From NCBI GenBank assembly GCA_022839625.1, contig JALHJL010000046.1:1-32249 (forward strand): a stretch of DNA of 32,249 bases, written 5' to 3'. A program made the position numbers and the translations under genes. Position 1 is the first letter of the stretch. Each line of letters opens with the position of its first letter. The DNA is from Phycisphaerales bacterium. GTDB lineage: Bacteria; Planctomycetota; Phycisphaerae; UBA1845; Fen-1342. Under the pieces are notes generated by a model. That model did not search any database. It worked only from the letters and a program-made list of their open reading frames with translations, and was not told where the DNA came from. Below are positions 24,694-32,249 of this stretch, in pieces.

Positions 24694-26673
24694 CTACCGC
24701 TTCTTCTCGATCTTCGCCCAGGTGTCTTTCAGTGTCACGGTGCGGTTGAAGACCAGGCTGCGCCGGCCACCCACGACGGCGGGCGGGCCCGGGGTCGATG
24801 CTACGTTGTCGGGCGGGACGCCCACCCCAGCCGCGCCCAGCCCGGCCGGGGAGCCGGCGGCCGTTACGGGGCCCGTCGCTGGCGCTCCGGGCTCTGATAA
24901 GGGCGCGTCACTGTCCTCGTCCACACAGAAGTAGCCGTGCCGCTCGAACTGGTAGCGCGCCCCGAGGGGAGCGTTCAGCACGCTCGGCTCGACGTACGCC
25001 GGGTTGATGACCTCCAGCGAGTGCGGGTTGAGATTGCTCTTCCAGTCGGCCGCCGGACCCTCCGCGGACGCCTCCCGGGAGGCGAGGGGGCTTCCCGCGT
25101 CGGCAGCCGCGCGAAGCGCATCGTCGCTCACGTCGTCAGGATCGGGCTTGGTGAACAGGTGGTCGTAGAGCCGGACTTCCACCGGCAGCGCGTGGGCCAC
25201 CGAGACCCAGTGCATGGTGCTTTTGACCTTCCGTCCGTCGGGCGCGTCGCCGCCGCGCGTCGCCGAGTCGTAGGTGGCGTGTACCTCGACGACGTTGCCC
25301 GCCGCGTCCTTGACGCAGCCGGTGCACTTGACGAAGTAGGCGTAGCGCAACCGGACCTCGTTGCCGGGGTACAGTCGCCAGTACTTCGGCGGCGGCGTTT
25401 CACGGAAGTCCTCGTGCTCGATGTAGAGCACCCTCGAGAAGGGGACCTTGCGCGTGCCGGCGGCGGGGTCTTCCGGGTTGTTGATCGCGTCGAGCCACTC
25501 GACCTGGTCTTCGGGGTAGTTATCGATGACCAGCTTGAGCGGCCGCAAGACCCCCATGACGCGCGGGGCCACCTTGTTGAGGTGCTCGCGCACGCAATGC
25601 TCGAGCAGCGCGATGTCGACCGTGCTCTCGACCTTCGATACGCCGATCCGCCGGCAGAACTCGCGGATCGCCTCGGGCGGCACGCCGCGGCGGCGCAGGC
25701 CCGCGATGGTCGGCATGCGCGGGTCGTCCCAGCCGCGGACGTGGGCTTCCTTGACGAGTGAGAGCAGCCGGCGCTTGCTCATCACCGTGTACGTGAGATT
25801 CAGGCGGGCGAATTCGATTTGCTGGGGATGGTGGATCTTCTTGCCCCACGGGCCGCTGCCGTCGTCGGTCCGGCCCTCGTTGACCATATCGATGAACCAA
25901 TCGTAGAGGGGGCGGTGGTTCTCGAACTCCAGCGTGCAGATGCTGTGGGTAATGCCCTCGATCGAATCCTCGAAGCCGTGGGCCCAGTCGTACATCGGGT
26001 AGACGCACCACTGGTCGCCGGTGTTGTGGTGGGTCGCGTGTATGATGCGGTACATGACCGGGTCGCGCATGTTGAGATTGGGGTGGGCCATGTCGATCTT
26101 GGCCCGCAGGGTCTTCGTGCCGTCGGGGAACTCGCCCTGGCGCATGCGCTCAAACAGGTCGAGGTTCTCCGCGACGGACCGGTCGCGATAGGGGCTGGGG
26201 CGACCGGGCGCGGTCAGCGTGCCGCGCAGCTTGCTAACCTCCTCCGCGGGCAGGTCGCACACGTACGCCCGGCCCTTCTTGATCGCCTCGAGGGCCCATT
26301 CGTACATCTGGCCGAAGTAGTCGGAGCCCCAGAGCACGCCGGCGTGAGGATCGTCGTCGCGCATCCCCACCCACCGGGCGCCGAGCCAGCGCACGTCTGC
26401 GATGATCGAGTCGACGTACTCCTGCTCTTCCTTCTCCGGGTTCGTGTCGTCCATCCGCAGGTTGAACGTGCCCCCATACTCCGCCGCCAGCCCGTAATTC
26501 AGGCAGATCGACTTGGCGTGGCCGATGTGGAGGTAGCCATTCGGCTCGGGCGGAAAGCGCGTACACACGCGTCCGCCGAAGCGGCCGGTGCGGTTGTGCT
26601 CGTCGATGATCTCGCGGATGAAGTCGCGCGCGGCGGTTTCGCCTGGCGCGTGCTGGTCGTTGGGTGTCGGCAT
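24694..26673 (-). CDS. glnS: Glutaminyl-tRNA synthetase
   Basis: This 659-residue class I synthetase charges tRNA-Gln with glutamine. The ATP-binding HIGH motif is at 49-52 (P-P-E-P-N-G-Y-L-H-I-G-H), and the KMSKS-type loop appears as V-M-S-K-R at 297-301, the GlnRS form. The acceptor-binding and helical parts are full, and the two C-terminal beta-barrels carry Y-I-E-H-E-D-F and R-L-Y-P-G-N-E-V-R-L. Two insertions are unusual: an acidic/Ala-rich stretch at about 510-545, and an Ala/Pro/Gly-rich unstructured stretch of about 48 residues at about 589-636, just before the last strand. E. coli GlnRS is about 554 residues, so these account for much of the excess length. It is divergent from gltX; the presence of both implies direct charging of tRNA-Gln. 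Confidence 0.95.
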   Translation of the reverse strand: MPTPNDQHAPGETAARDFIREIIDEHNRTGRFGGRVCTRFPPEPNGYLHIGHAKSICLNYGLAAEYGGTFNLRMDDTNPEKEEQEYVDSIIADVRWLGARWVGMRDDDPHAGVLWGSDYFGQMYEWALEAIKKGRAYVCDLPAEEVSKLRGTLTAPGRPSPYRDRSVAENLDLFERMRQGEFPDGTKTLRAKIDMAHPNLNMRDPVMYRIIHATHHNTGDQWCVYPMYDWAHGFEDSIEGITHSICTLEFENHRPLYDWFIDMVNEGRTDDGSGPWGKKIHHPQQIEFARLNLTYTVMSKRRLLSLVKEAHVRGWDDPRMPTIAGLRRRGVPPEAIREFCRRIGVSKVESTVDIALLEHCVREHLNKVAPRVMGVLRPLKLVIDNYPEDQVEWLDAINNPEDPAAGTRKVPFSRVLYIEHEDFRETPPPKYWRLYPGNEVRLRYAYFVKCTGCVKDAAGNVVEVHATYDSATRGGDAPDGRKVKSTMHWVSVAHALPVEVRLYDHLFTKPDPDDVSDDALRAAADAGSPLASREASAEGPAADWKSNLNPHSLEVINPAYVEPSVLNAPLGARYQFERHGYFCVDEDSDAPLSEPGAPATGPVTAAGSPAGLGAAGVGVPPDNVASTPGPPAVVGGRRSLVFNRTVTLKDTWAKIEKKR

Positions 26674-26825
26674 GGCTCGTAACTCAGGTTCCCACGGAGG
26701 TCAATGATCCTAGCTATCGGCAGCCGGAGTCTAGCCGGCGAATGATATCCGCCGTGCGGCGCGCCGCCAACTGAGGCCCGGGCCGCGACGCAAGTCTGCC
26801 GCGCGCCCGTGTCATCTTTGCGCCT

Positions 26826-26853
26826 TTGCGACTTCGCGCGAGGCAAGTAGGAT
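26826..26853 (+). promoter_or_regulatory. Possible gltX promoter
   Basis: TTGCGA (26826-26831) and TAGGAT (26848-26853) are 16 nt apart and end 24 nt before the GTG start of gltX. The match is moderate. Confidence 0.3.
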
Positions 26854-26877
26854 GCCCTTCTTTGCGAGGAATTCACC

Positions 26878-28524
26878 GTGGAGAGCGTTCGGACCCGATT
26901 CGCCCCGTCCCCGACCGGGTATCTGCACGTCGGCGGCGCCCGGACGGCGTTGTTCAACTACCTCCTGGCCCGGCGGCTGGGCGGCAAGTTCGCCCTGCGA
27001 ATCGAGGACACGGACCAGACCCGCAATATCGAGGCGGCGGACGCCAAGCTGCTCGAGGACCTCCGCTGGCTGGGCCTGCAATGGGATGAAGGCCCGCAGG
27101 CCGGCGGCCCCTTCGGACCGTACTACCAGTCGCAGCGCCGCGACCTCTACGAGGAGCACGTCCGGCGGCTGCTGGACGCGGGGCAGGCCTACTACGCGCT
27201 GGAGACCCGCGAAGAGCTGGAGGCCATGCGCAAGGCGGCGATTGCGGCCGGCGAGAAGGGCTTTCGTTATCGCCGGCCGACGCACTTCCCGTCCGACGCG
27301 GAGGTCCGGCGGGCGCGCGACGCGGGCCGGCCGGTGGTCGTGCGCTTCAAGATGCCGGAGCGGGATTTCGTGGTGCACGATCAGATTCTGGGGGACGTGA
27401 CCATCGGGGCCCAGGAGCTGAGCGACTTCGTGATCGTCAAGAACGACGGCTGGCCGACGTACAACTACGCGGTCGTCGTCGACGATGCGCTCATGCAGGT
27501 CACGCACGTGCTGCGCGGGCAGGAACACCTGATGAACACGCCCGGCCAGCTCGCGCTCTACGAGGCCTTCGGCTATGCACCGCCGGCCTTCGCTCACCTG
27601 CCCATCATCTTCAACATGAACGGCACGAAGATGAGCAAGCGCGAGAAAGACAAGGTGGTGCGTGACGCGGTGAAGGTCGCCCAGCTCGACGACGAACGGG
27701 TCGCGGAGCTGGCCGGCGTGGACGATGCCGCGCTGGTGGCCGCGTGGCGGCGCGGCGACACGCAGCTTCCCGGCCCCGCGCTGGAGAAGCTGGCCAGGGC
27801 GCTCGCGGTCCACCTGCCGGAGATCGACATCCACGATTTCCGCAAGAGCGGCTATCTGCCGGAAGTGCTGGTCAACTTCATCGCGCTGCTGGGCTGGTCG
27901 CCGGGCGGCGGCGAGCGGGAGCGATTCACGCTGGCGGAGCTCTGCCGCGAATTCAGCGTCGAACGGATCGGCAAGACGAACGCCCGCTTCGACCGGGAAA
28001 AGCTGCTGGCGTTTAGCACCGCGGCGCTCGAGGCGGCCAGCGCGGAGCGAAAGCTGGAGGGGCTGCGCGATTGGCTGAGCGTCAACGAGCGCGGGCCGTT
28101 GAGCGGGCTCGATGACGCGCTACTGGCGCGGCTGATTGAGTTGTGCCGCGGGTTCCGCACGTTTGCGGACGTCGAATACAAGTGCGGCGCGCTGTTTGTG
28201 CCGGACGAGGCGTTGCGCTACGACCCGAAGGCCGTCAAAGACGTGCTGCTCAAGGGCGACGGGGCGGGCGCGAAGGTGCTCCAGGAACTGAAGCCGCTGC
28301 TCGCCGGCCTGGCGGATTGGACCGCCCCGCACCTCGACGAGGTGCTTCGCCGCTACGCGGAAGAGCGCGGGCTCGGGTTGGGCAAGGTGGCCCAGCCGCT
28401 GCGCGTGGCGGTGGCCGGCACGACCATCAGCCCGCAGATCGGCGAAACGCTGGTGCTGGTCGGTCGCGAGCGCACGCTGGCCCGCATCGAGCGGGCCCTG
28501 GGAGCGCTGCCCGCGGCAACGTGA
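26878..28524 (+). CDS. gltX: Glutamyl-tRNA synthetase
   Basis: This 548-residue class I synthetase attaches glutamate to tRNA-Glu. The N-terminus reads R-F-A-P-S-P-T-G-Y-L-H-V-G-G, which is the HIGH motif. I-E-D-T-D follows, and K-M-S-K-R is at 251-255. The C-terminal helical anticodon-binding region is complete and ends normally. The start is GTG at 26878 with GAGGA 7 nt upstream. The length is somewhat above the roughly 470-500 usual in bacteria but within the range of this family. With glnS beside it, this enzyme is expected to be discriminating (tRNA-Glu only). No gatCAB gene is visible in the window. Confidence 0.96.
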   Translation: MESVRTRFAPSPTGYLHVGGARTALFNYLLARRLGGKFALRIEDTDQTRNIEAADAKLLEDLRWLGLQWDEGPQAGGPFGPYYQSQRRDLYEEHVRRLLDAGQAYYALETREELEAMRKAAIAAGEKGFRYRRPTHFPSDAEVRRARDAGRPVVVRFKMPERDFVVHDQILGDVTIGAQELSDFVIVKNDGWPTYNYAVVVDDALMQVTHVLRGQEHLMNTPGQLALYEAFGYAPPAFAHLPIIFNMNGTKMSKREKDKVVRDAVKVAQLDDERVAELAGVDDAALVAAWRRGDTQLPGPALEKLARALAVHLPEIDIHDFRKSGYLPEVLVNFIALLGWSPGGGERERFTLAELCREFSVERIGKTNARFDREKLLAFSTAALEAASAERKLEGLRDWLSVNERGPLSGLDDALLARLIELCRGFRTFADVEYKCGALFVPDEALRYDPKAVKDVLLKGDGAGAKVLQELKPLLAGLADWTAPHLDEVLRRYAEERGLGLGKVAQPLRVAVAGTTISPQIGETLVLVGRERTLARIERALGALPAAT

Positions 28525-28624
28525 ATGCGTGGACGCCGCGCCGCCGCGGCGGGTTACCCAAGGGCCGTCAGCCGGCGAGCACATCCCCGCGCCCGGGCGG
28601 GCCGACGACGTGGCAGGACCGGCT

Positions 28625-29296
28625 ATGGCAGGCTATTACACGGAGCGGCTCGCGGCCGAGCGCCTGCGCCAGTGCTACGAAATCGCCCCGCCGCGAACCA
28701 GGCAGTACCTGGAGGCGGAGATCGCGCACGTCGTCCAGCGGATTCGTCCGTCGGACACGGTCCTGGAGTTGGGTTGCGGGTACGGGCGCGTCCTGCGCCG
28801 CCTCGCCGGCCAGGCCCGGATGGTGGTGGGGATCGATACGTCGCACGCCAGCTTGGAGTTGGCGACTCACTTTCTGGTGGGGATTGCGAACTGGCGGCTC
28901 GTGCGGATGGACGCGGGGGCGCTCGGATTCCGGGACGGCTCCTTTGACGTGGTGGTATGCGTGCAGAACGGCATCTCCGCGCTGCGGGTCGAGCCGCGCA
29001 GGCTGCTCGCCGAGAGCGTGCGCGTGACTCGGCCCGCAGGCCGAGTGCTGTTCTCGAGCTACGCCGCGGGCTTCTGGGAGGAGCGGTTGGCGTGGTTCCA
29101 ACTCCAGTCCGCGCAGGGGCTGTTGGGCGAGATCGACTGGGCTGCGACGGGCGCGGGCGTGATTGTCTGCAAGGACGGGTTCCGCGCGTCCACCGTCGGA
29201 CCGGACGAGTTCCGGGCGCTGGCGGCCGGCCTTGGCCGGCGCGTGGAGGTCGAGGAAGTGGACGGCTCCAGCGTCTTCTGCGAGATCGCGGTGTAG
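28625..29296 (+). CDS. Class I SAM-dependent methyltransferase
   Basis: This 223-residue cytoplasmic enzyme has a Rossmann methyltransferase fold. Motif I is V-L-E-L-G-C-G-Y-G at 46-54, an acidic residue ends the next strand (V-V-G-I-D), and a D-V-V-V-C-V-Q-N-G segment forms motif IV of the methyltransferase-11/25 type. The C-terminal part has two more strands and a D-E-F-R-A-L helix. The substrate is unknown; small-molecule methylation is most likely. The frame opens at a GTG at 28529, but the ATG at 28625 has AGGA 6 nt upstream and starts near the fold. It lies 100 nt after gltX in the same direction. A hairpin with a T-rich tail follows the stop. Confidence 0.88.
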   Translation: MAGYYTERLAAERLRQCYEIAPPRTRQYLEAEIAHVVQRIRPSDTVLELGCGYGRVLRRLAGQARMVVGIDTSHASLELATHFLVGIANWRLVRMDAGALGFRDGSFDVVVCVQNGISALRVEPRRLLAESVRVTRPAGRVLFSSYAAGFWEERLAWFQLQSAQGLLGEIDWAATGAGVIVCKDGFRASTVGPDEFRALAAGLGRRVEVEEVDGSSVFCEIAV

Positions 29297-29304
29297 GACG
29301 CTCT

Positions 29305-29323
29305 CCGCGTCCCGCAGACGCGG
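29305..29323 (+). terminator. Terminator hairpin after the methyltransferase gene
   Basis: CCGCGTC (29305-29311) and GACGCGG (29317-29323) form a 7-bp stem with a 5-nt loop, 8 nt past the stop. The following GTGTTGTTC is moderately T-rich. Confidence 0.5.
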
Positions 29324-29414
29324 CGTGTTGTTCACAGACCGCACCGGCGGCGCGCTTCGGTGTGGCACCAACCCGCAAGGGTGCCGCCGCTCTGGAGCCC
29401 CGCGCACGGGCGCG

Positions 29415-29420
29415 TATAAT
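29415..29420 (+). promoter_or_regulatory. TATAAT -10 box of the small lipoprotein gene
   Basis: A perfect TATAAT lies 32 nt before the GTG start, downstream of the methyltransferase terminator. No matching -35 box is visible. Confidence 0.4.
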
Positions 29421-29452
29421 GCCGGGCACGTGATCCGAGGAGGTGAGACGAC

Positions 29453-29830
29453 GTGGATCAATCAGCGTATGCCCGCCTGCTGGCTTGCCGAGCGGCGACA
29501 ATGCTCGCGTGCTGCGCGTTGCCCGTGCTGATCGGTTGTCAAGGCGCGATCCACGGCGAGTGGTACTTGGTAACCGCCAAGCCGAACAGACAGATGTTCA
29601 GCATCGACCACGCCGCGTTTCGTCCGGACGGCACGTACACCGCCACGACCACTATTGAGGGTGTAACAAACCAGGAGAGCGGCACGTACGACTTTAACGG
29701 CTTCCAGCTCAAGCTGCGTCCGCATGCCGGCGGTCAGCGGTCGTACACGGTGCAGATGCAGCCGAACACGATGCAGGTCGGCGACGCGCAGCGCAACGCG
29801 ACGCTGCGCAAGGGCAAGCGCGGCTCGTAG
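29453..29830 (+). CDS. Small lipoprotein with lipocalin-like beta domain
   Basis: This 125-residue exported protein has a lipobox (L-I-G-C, Cys29) after a hydrophobic stretch. The mature part reads as a small beta-barrel: G-E-W-Y-L-V opens it, then F-R-P-D-G-T-Y-T-A-T-T, S-G-T-Y-D-F-N-G-F-Q-L-K-L and a last Y-T-V-Q-M strand. The alternation of W..., D-G-T-Y and S-G-T-Y blocks is common in small lipocalin-like envelope proteins, so ligand binding is possible but unproven. The GTG start is backed by a strong AGGAGGTGA about 7-9 nt upstream; an internal ATG at 29501 is the alternative. It is followed by acylphosphatase after 47 nt, perhaps on one transcript. Confidence 0.75.
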   Translation: MDQSAYARLLACRAATMLACCALPVLIGCQGAIHGEWYLVTAKPNRQMFSIDHAAFRPDGTYTATTTIEGVTNQESGTYDFNGFQLKLRPHAGGQRSYTVQMQPNTMQVGDAQRNATLRKGKRGS

Positions 29831-29877
29831 CGCCGGGGCCAAGTGTCCCGCGTCGAGCCGCCGAAGAGGACAGCAAC

Positions 29878-30171
29878 ATGGCAGCGGAGCGAGAGGCCGG
29901 ACCCGTGCGCTGCCGGGTCATCTACAGCGGGCGTGTGCAGGGCGTTTGCTTCCGTGCGACGGCGTTCGAGCTGTCCCGCCGGAGCAAGGTCGTCGGCTAC
30001 GTCCGCAACCTCGGCGACGGGACCGTCGAGCTGGAGACGGAGGGTGCGGCCGGCGAGGTCGACTCGTTTCTCGCGGCAGTCGCACAGGAGTTCACAGGGT
30101 ACATCGCACACGAAGAGCGCAGATCACTTCCGCCGCGGGGCGATGAGAGCCGCTTCGAGATTCGGTATTAG
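29878..30171 (+). CDS. acyP: Acylphosphatase
   Basis: This 97-residue cytoplasmic enzyme hydrolyses acyl phosphates such as acetyl phosphate or 1,3-bisphosphoglycerate. The phosphate-binding loop G-R-V-Q-G-V-C-F-R ends at the catalytic Arg26, and Asn44 in G-Y-V-R-N-L-G-D-G-T-V-E is the second catalytic residue. Length and order match the family (about 90-100). The C-terminal F-E-I-R-Y is also typical. AGAGGA lies 7 nt before the ATG. The TAG stop is the first three bases of the TAGAGCGCT flank of the second twin-hairpin repeat, the same arrangement as at the EF-hand lipoprotein gene. Confidence 0.95.
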   Translation: MAAEREAGPVRCRVIYSGRVQGVCFRATAFELSRRSKVVGYVRNLGDGTVELETEGAAGEVDSFLAAVAQEFTGYIAHEERRSLPPRGDESRFEIRY

Positions 30172-30189
30172 AGCGCTCTGAGTCAGGGT

Positions 30190-30242
30190 GCAGCGGCCGA
30201 CTTTTCGGTCGGCCGTCGGCCGAGCAGAAGCTCGGCCGCTAC
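30190..30242 (-). repeat. Twin-hairpin interspersed repeat, copy 2
   Basis: This is the reverse complement of the 7826-7878 element with four differences in 53 bp. Hairpins are GGCCGAC/GTCGGCC (30195-30214) and GGCCGAGC-AGAA-GCTCGGCC (30218-30237). It starts 21 nt after the first base of the acylphosphatase TAG stop, as in copy 1. Confidence 0.85.
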
Positions 30243-30266
30243 GAGCAAAGCGGAGCTTTGCACTAC
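30243..30266 (+). repeat. Single diverged unit of the 31-bp array motif
   Basis: GCAAAGC-GGA-GCTTTGC followed by ACTACTG matches the palindromic core and downstream bases of the array units at 1-265, with one base missing in the centre. It abuts the twin-hairpin element, which suggests the two motifs belong to one composite repeat. Confidence 0.6.
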
Positions 30267-30315
30267 TGCGAGACGGACGTTCCGAAAGACTTGGCGCGGA
30301 TGGCCCGCGCAGCGG

Positions 30316-31971
30316 CTATTGATTGCTGAGCATCTCGACAAACGGGCGGATGTCGTCGAACGCCCACTGCCCGTAGGTCCCGTCATTGTTCAGGTCGCCG
30401 TTGCGCGGATCGCAGCCATCGAAGCTGGCGACCCAGGCGGGGTAGTTGGACAGGAGCAGTACGAACGGGTTCACGTCGACGAGGTTCACGACGCCGTCGC
30501 AGTTCACGTCCCCGGTGCACCGGCCGTCGGGCTCGGGCGGGGCCGCCGAGTTGAATTCGTAGGCCCCGATGTCAACGAGCGGCGCGGCACCGCGGCCGGT
30601 GTCCGGCGTTGCCGGATCATCCGCATAGCGTGCGTTGCCGGTCAGATCAATGGGCAGCGGCTCGGTGTAGCAGCCGTCGCCATCGAGATCGTACACGTCG
30701 CGCGGCGGGTCGGCATTGTCGCCGGCGTCGATGCACAGGGAGCCGGCGGTCAGCCGCAAGTCGCCGTAGTCGTCATCATCCGTGCCCCATTGCGCGTCAT
30801 CGCCCGGATCCGGGGGGCGCGCGAACAGCGGATCGGCGTCGATGTTACCGTCTCCACCCCAGCCGGCCCATACGCTGCAATACTCCACGGTCGGCTCGCC
30901 GGAGTTGAAGTAGATACCGACCGCCGAGTTCTCCCAGATAATGCAGTTCCTCAACGAGGGACTGCTGTTGCCGGTACAGGAGAGGCCACCCGCGAGTGCG
31001 CTGTCGTTTCTCGTAATCGTGCAGTTGACCAGCGTCGGATGGGATGCCAGCCGGCACATCACGGCCCCACCGTCGTTGGTGGCCCGGTTGGCCACGAATA
31101 CGGAGTTCAGCACGGTCGGGCTACAGGCGCTGTGGCAGAGCAACCCGCCGCCCGACTGGTTGGTCGAGTTGGCGGCGACAATGCAGTTCACCAGGTCCGG
31201 ACTGGACGAGGCATAGCAGAACATCCCTCCTCCGCCTCCGCTGGCGAAGTTCGCCACGATGAGGCAGCGGAGCAGCAGCACGCGCCCCACGGAGCGCAGA
31301 TAGACTCCGCCGCCGCTCGCCGCCGAGTTGCCCTGGATCGTGCAGTCCGTCAGCGTCGCCCTGCTGCCGGAGTCACCGTACAGGCCGCCGCCGATATTGG
31401 CCACGCAGTTGAGGATTACGCAGTCGATGAGTGTGGGCCGGCTGGACTGCCCGGAGATGTAGACGCCTCCGCCGTACGAGGCCGCCCAGTGGTTGCGGAT
31501 GACGCAGTTCCGCAGTGTGGGACTGCTGTTCACGCAGTACACTCCGCCGCCGCTGCTGGTGACGACGCCGTTGCGGATCGTGAAGCCGTCCACCACGGTC
31601 GCGCCGGTCTCGCCGCTGTGAAAGTCGAGCGCACGGCCGCTGAATTCGCAATCAATGACGCACGTCGCCGGATCGCCGCTGGCGGAGCGGAGCGTGACGG
31701 CCTTGCCGTAGAAGTTGAGGAACTTGTTGCCAGGGCCCGTGTAGGTGCCGTCGGCGACCACGATCTCGTCGCCCGGCAGGGTCACCGCGAGGGCCTTTTG
31801 GATGGCGTCAAAGGGGTGCGCTTCGCTGCCGTCCTCGAGCGGGTCGCTGACCAGTGGGTCGCCCGGGCCGGGGTCACCCGGTGCGTCGTCGTCGACGTGA
31901 ATGACCGCGCTCCAGGCCGAAGTCGTCCACAGACCGATCGCCAGTAATCCTGCTGTCCACCTGCGTATCAT
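30316..31971 (-). CDS. Secreted parallel beta-helix protein with dockerin-like tail
   Basis: This exported 551-residue protein has a signal peptide ending at about A-W-S/A (residue 21). An I-H-V-D-D-D-A entry strand leads to a right-handed parallel beta-helix at about 60-390, built of repeats such as G-G-G-V-Y... S-P-T-L-x-N-C-x-I, as in polymorphic outer-membrane and pectate-lyase-like proteins. No lyase active site is evident, so it may bind a surface or polysaccharide. A D-x-D-G-D-G segment and an I-G-A-Y-E-F closing motif follow, then the dockerin-like tail (about 485-551). The first tail repeat is normal; the second is altered (N-N-D-G-T-Y-G-Q-W-A-F-D-D-I-R-P-F-V). The frame opens at 32091, but the ATG at 31971 has AGGAG 6 nt upstream and starts the signal peptide. 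Confidence 0.85.
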   Translation of the reverse strand: MIRRWTAGLLAIGLWTTSAWSAVIHVDDDAPGDPGPGDPLVSDPLEDGSEAHPFDAIQKALAVTLPGDEIVVADGTYTGPGNKFLNFYGKAVTLRSASGDPATCVIDCEFSGRALDFHSGETGATVVDGFTIRNGVVTSSGGGVYCVNSSPTLRNCVIRNHWAASYGGGVYISGQSSRPTLIDCVILNCVANIGGGLYGDSGSRATLTDCTIQGNSAASGGGVYLRSVGRVLLLRCLIVANFASGGGGGMFCYASSSPDLVNCIVAANSTNQSGGGLLCHSACSPTVLNSVFVANRATNDGGAVMCRLASHPTLVNCTITRNDSALAGGLSCTGNSSPSLRNCIIWENSAVGIYFNSGEPTVEYCSVWAGWGGDGNIDADPLFARPPDPGDDAQWGTDDDDYGDLRLTAGSLCIDAGDNADPPRDVYDLDGDGCYTEPLPIDLTGNARYADDPATPDTGRGAAPLVDIGAYEFNSAAPPEPDGRCTGDVNCDGVVNLVDVNPFVLLLSNYPAWVASFDGCDPRNGDLNNDGTYGQWAFDDIRPFVEMLSNQ

Positions 31972-32187
31972 CCAGTGCTCCTGCGCCGACCGATAAGATC
32001 GAACCTGCGATGGTCCTAAGGGCCGCCCGTGGTGTGCACACCTCGGCCAACCCGGCTCCGTGCCAGTGTCCGCCTGCCATTCTTCTACCAATCATAGGCC
32101 CGCTGTCGCCGGATGAGGCTCGTTTTCGCAATTTGGCGTCGGCGGGCAACGTCCGGCGCGCGACACCGGTGAGCGGCGACAAAGGAA

Positions 32188-32212
32188 GGCCCCGGCCGAA
32201 GCGGCCGGGGCC
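32188..32212 (-). terminator. Probable terminator of a gene beyond the right edge
   Basis: GGCCCCGGCCG (32188-32198) and CGGCCGGGGCC (32202-32212) form a perfect 11-bp stem with a 3-nt loop. On the minus strand it is followed by TTCCTTTG, so it suits a minus-strand gene entering from the right. Confidence 0.5.
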
Positions 32213-32249
32213 AGGTTTCAGCGCCCGCGACGGATTGCACGCCGCGACC

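Overview
The window looks like chromosomal DNA of a planctomycete, most likely of the class Phycisphaerae or a close relative. The evidence is very high GC, loosely packed genes, many secreted proteins of unknown function, and four large exported proteins that end in a two-repeat dockerin-like calcium-binding tail (NCDG..N-F-x-D-I-N-P-F-V). No rRNA or tRNA gene, CRISPR array, transposase or integrase was seen. Most starts have a good Shine-Dalgarno sequence, and several long open frames had to be trimmed to internal ATG or GTG codons.

Layout. 1-265: tandem array of a 31-bp unit with an internal inverted repeat, cut by the window edge. 295-1875 (-): MFS transporter. 2155-12377: exported-protein region with a Porphyromonas-type arginine deiminase (-), a zinc metalloprotease with Ig domains (-), a MazG-like pyrophosphohydrolase (-), an EF-hand lipoprotein (+), an acyltransferase-3 membrane protein (+) and a gingipain-like C25 protease (-). 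12651-15563 (-): lone receiver protein followed by a GAF sensor with a degraded kinase end. 15678-20050: phosphoglycerate mutase (-), cysteine desulfurase-like enzyme (+), C_GCAxxG_C_C protein (-) and Tat-exported phosphoesterase (+). 20490-21767 (-): SIR2-like protein next to a dense cluster of G-runs. 22234-24614: two divergent secreted proteins of unknown function. 24694-28524: divergent glnS and gltX. 28625-30171 (+): methyltransferase, small lipoprotein and acylphosphatase. 30316-31971 (-): beta-helix protein with the same dockerin-like tail.

How the parts may work together. The deiminase keeps every catalytic residue of P. gingivalis PPAD at nearly the same spacing, including an Arg pair placed like the one that binds the C-terminal carboxylate of peptide substrates. 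The C25 protease keeps the gingipain His/Cys dyad. In P. gingivalis gingipains expose C-terminal arginines that PPAD citrullinates. Here the two enzyme types lie within about 10 kb and carry the same dockerin-like tail instead of a T9SS C-terminal domain. This is the strongest candidate for an undescribed system. A second theme is a repeat family: a 53-bp twin-hairpin element occurs twice in opposite orientation, each time exactly 21 nt from the TAG stop of a plus-strand gene, and 19 bp of one copy also occur inside the 3' end of the cysteine desulfurase gene.
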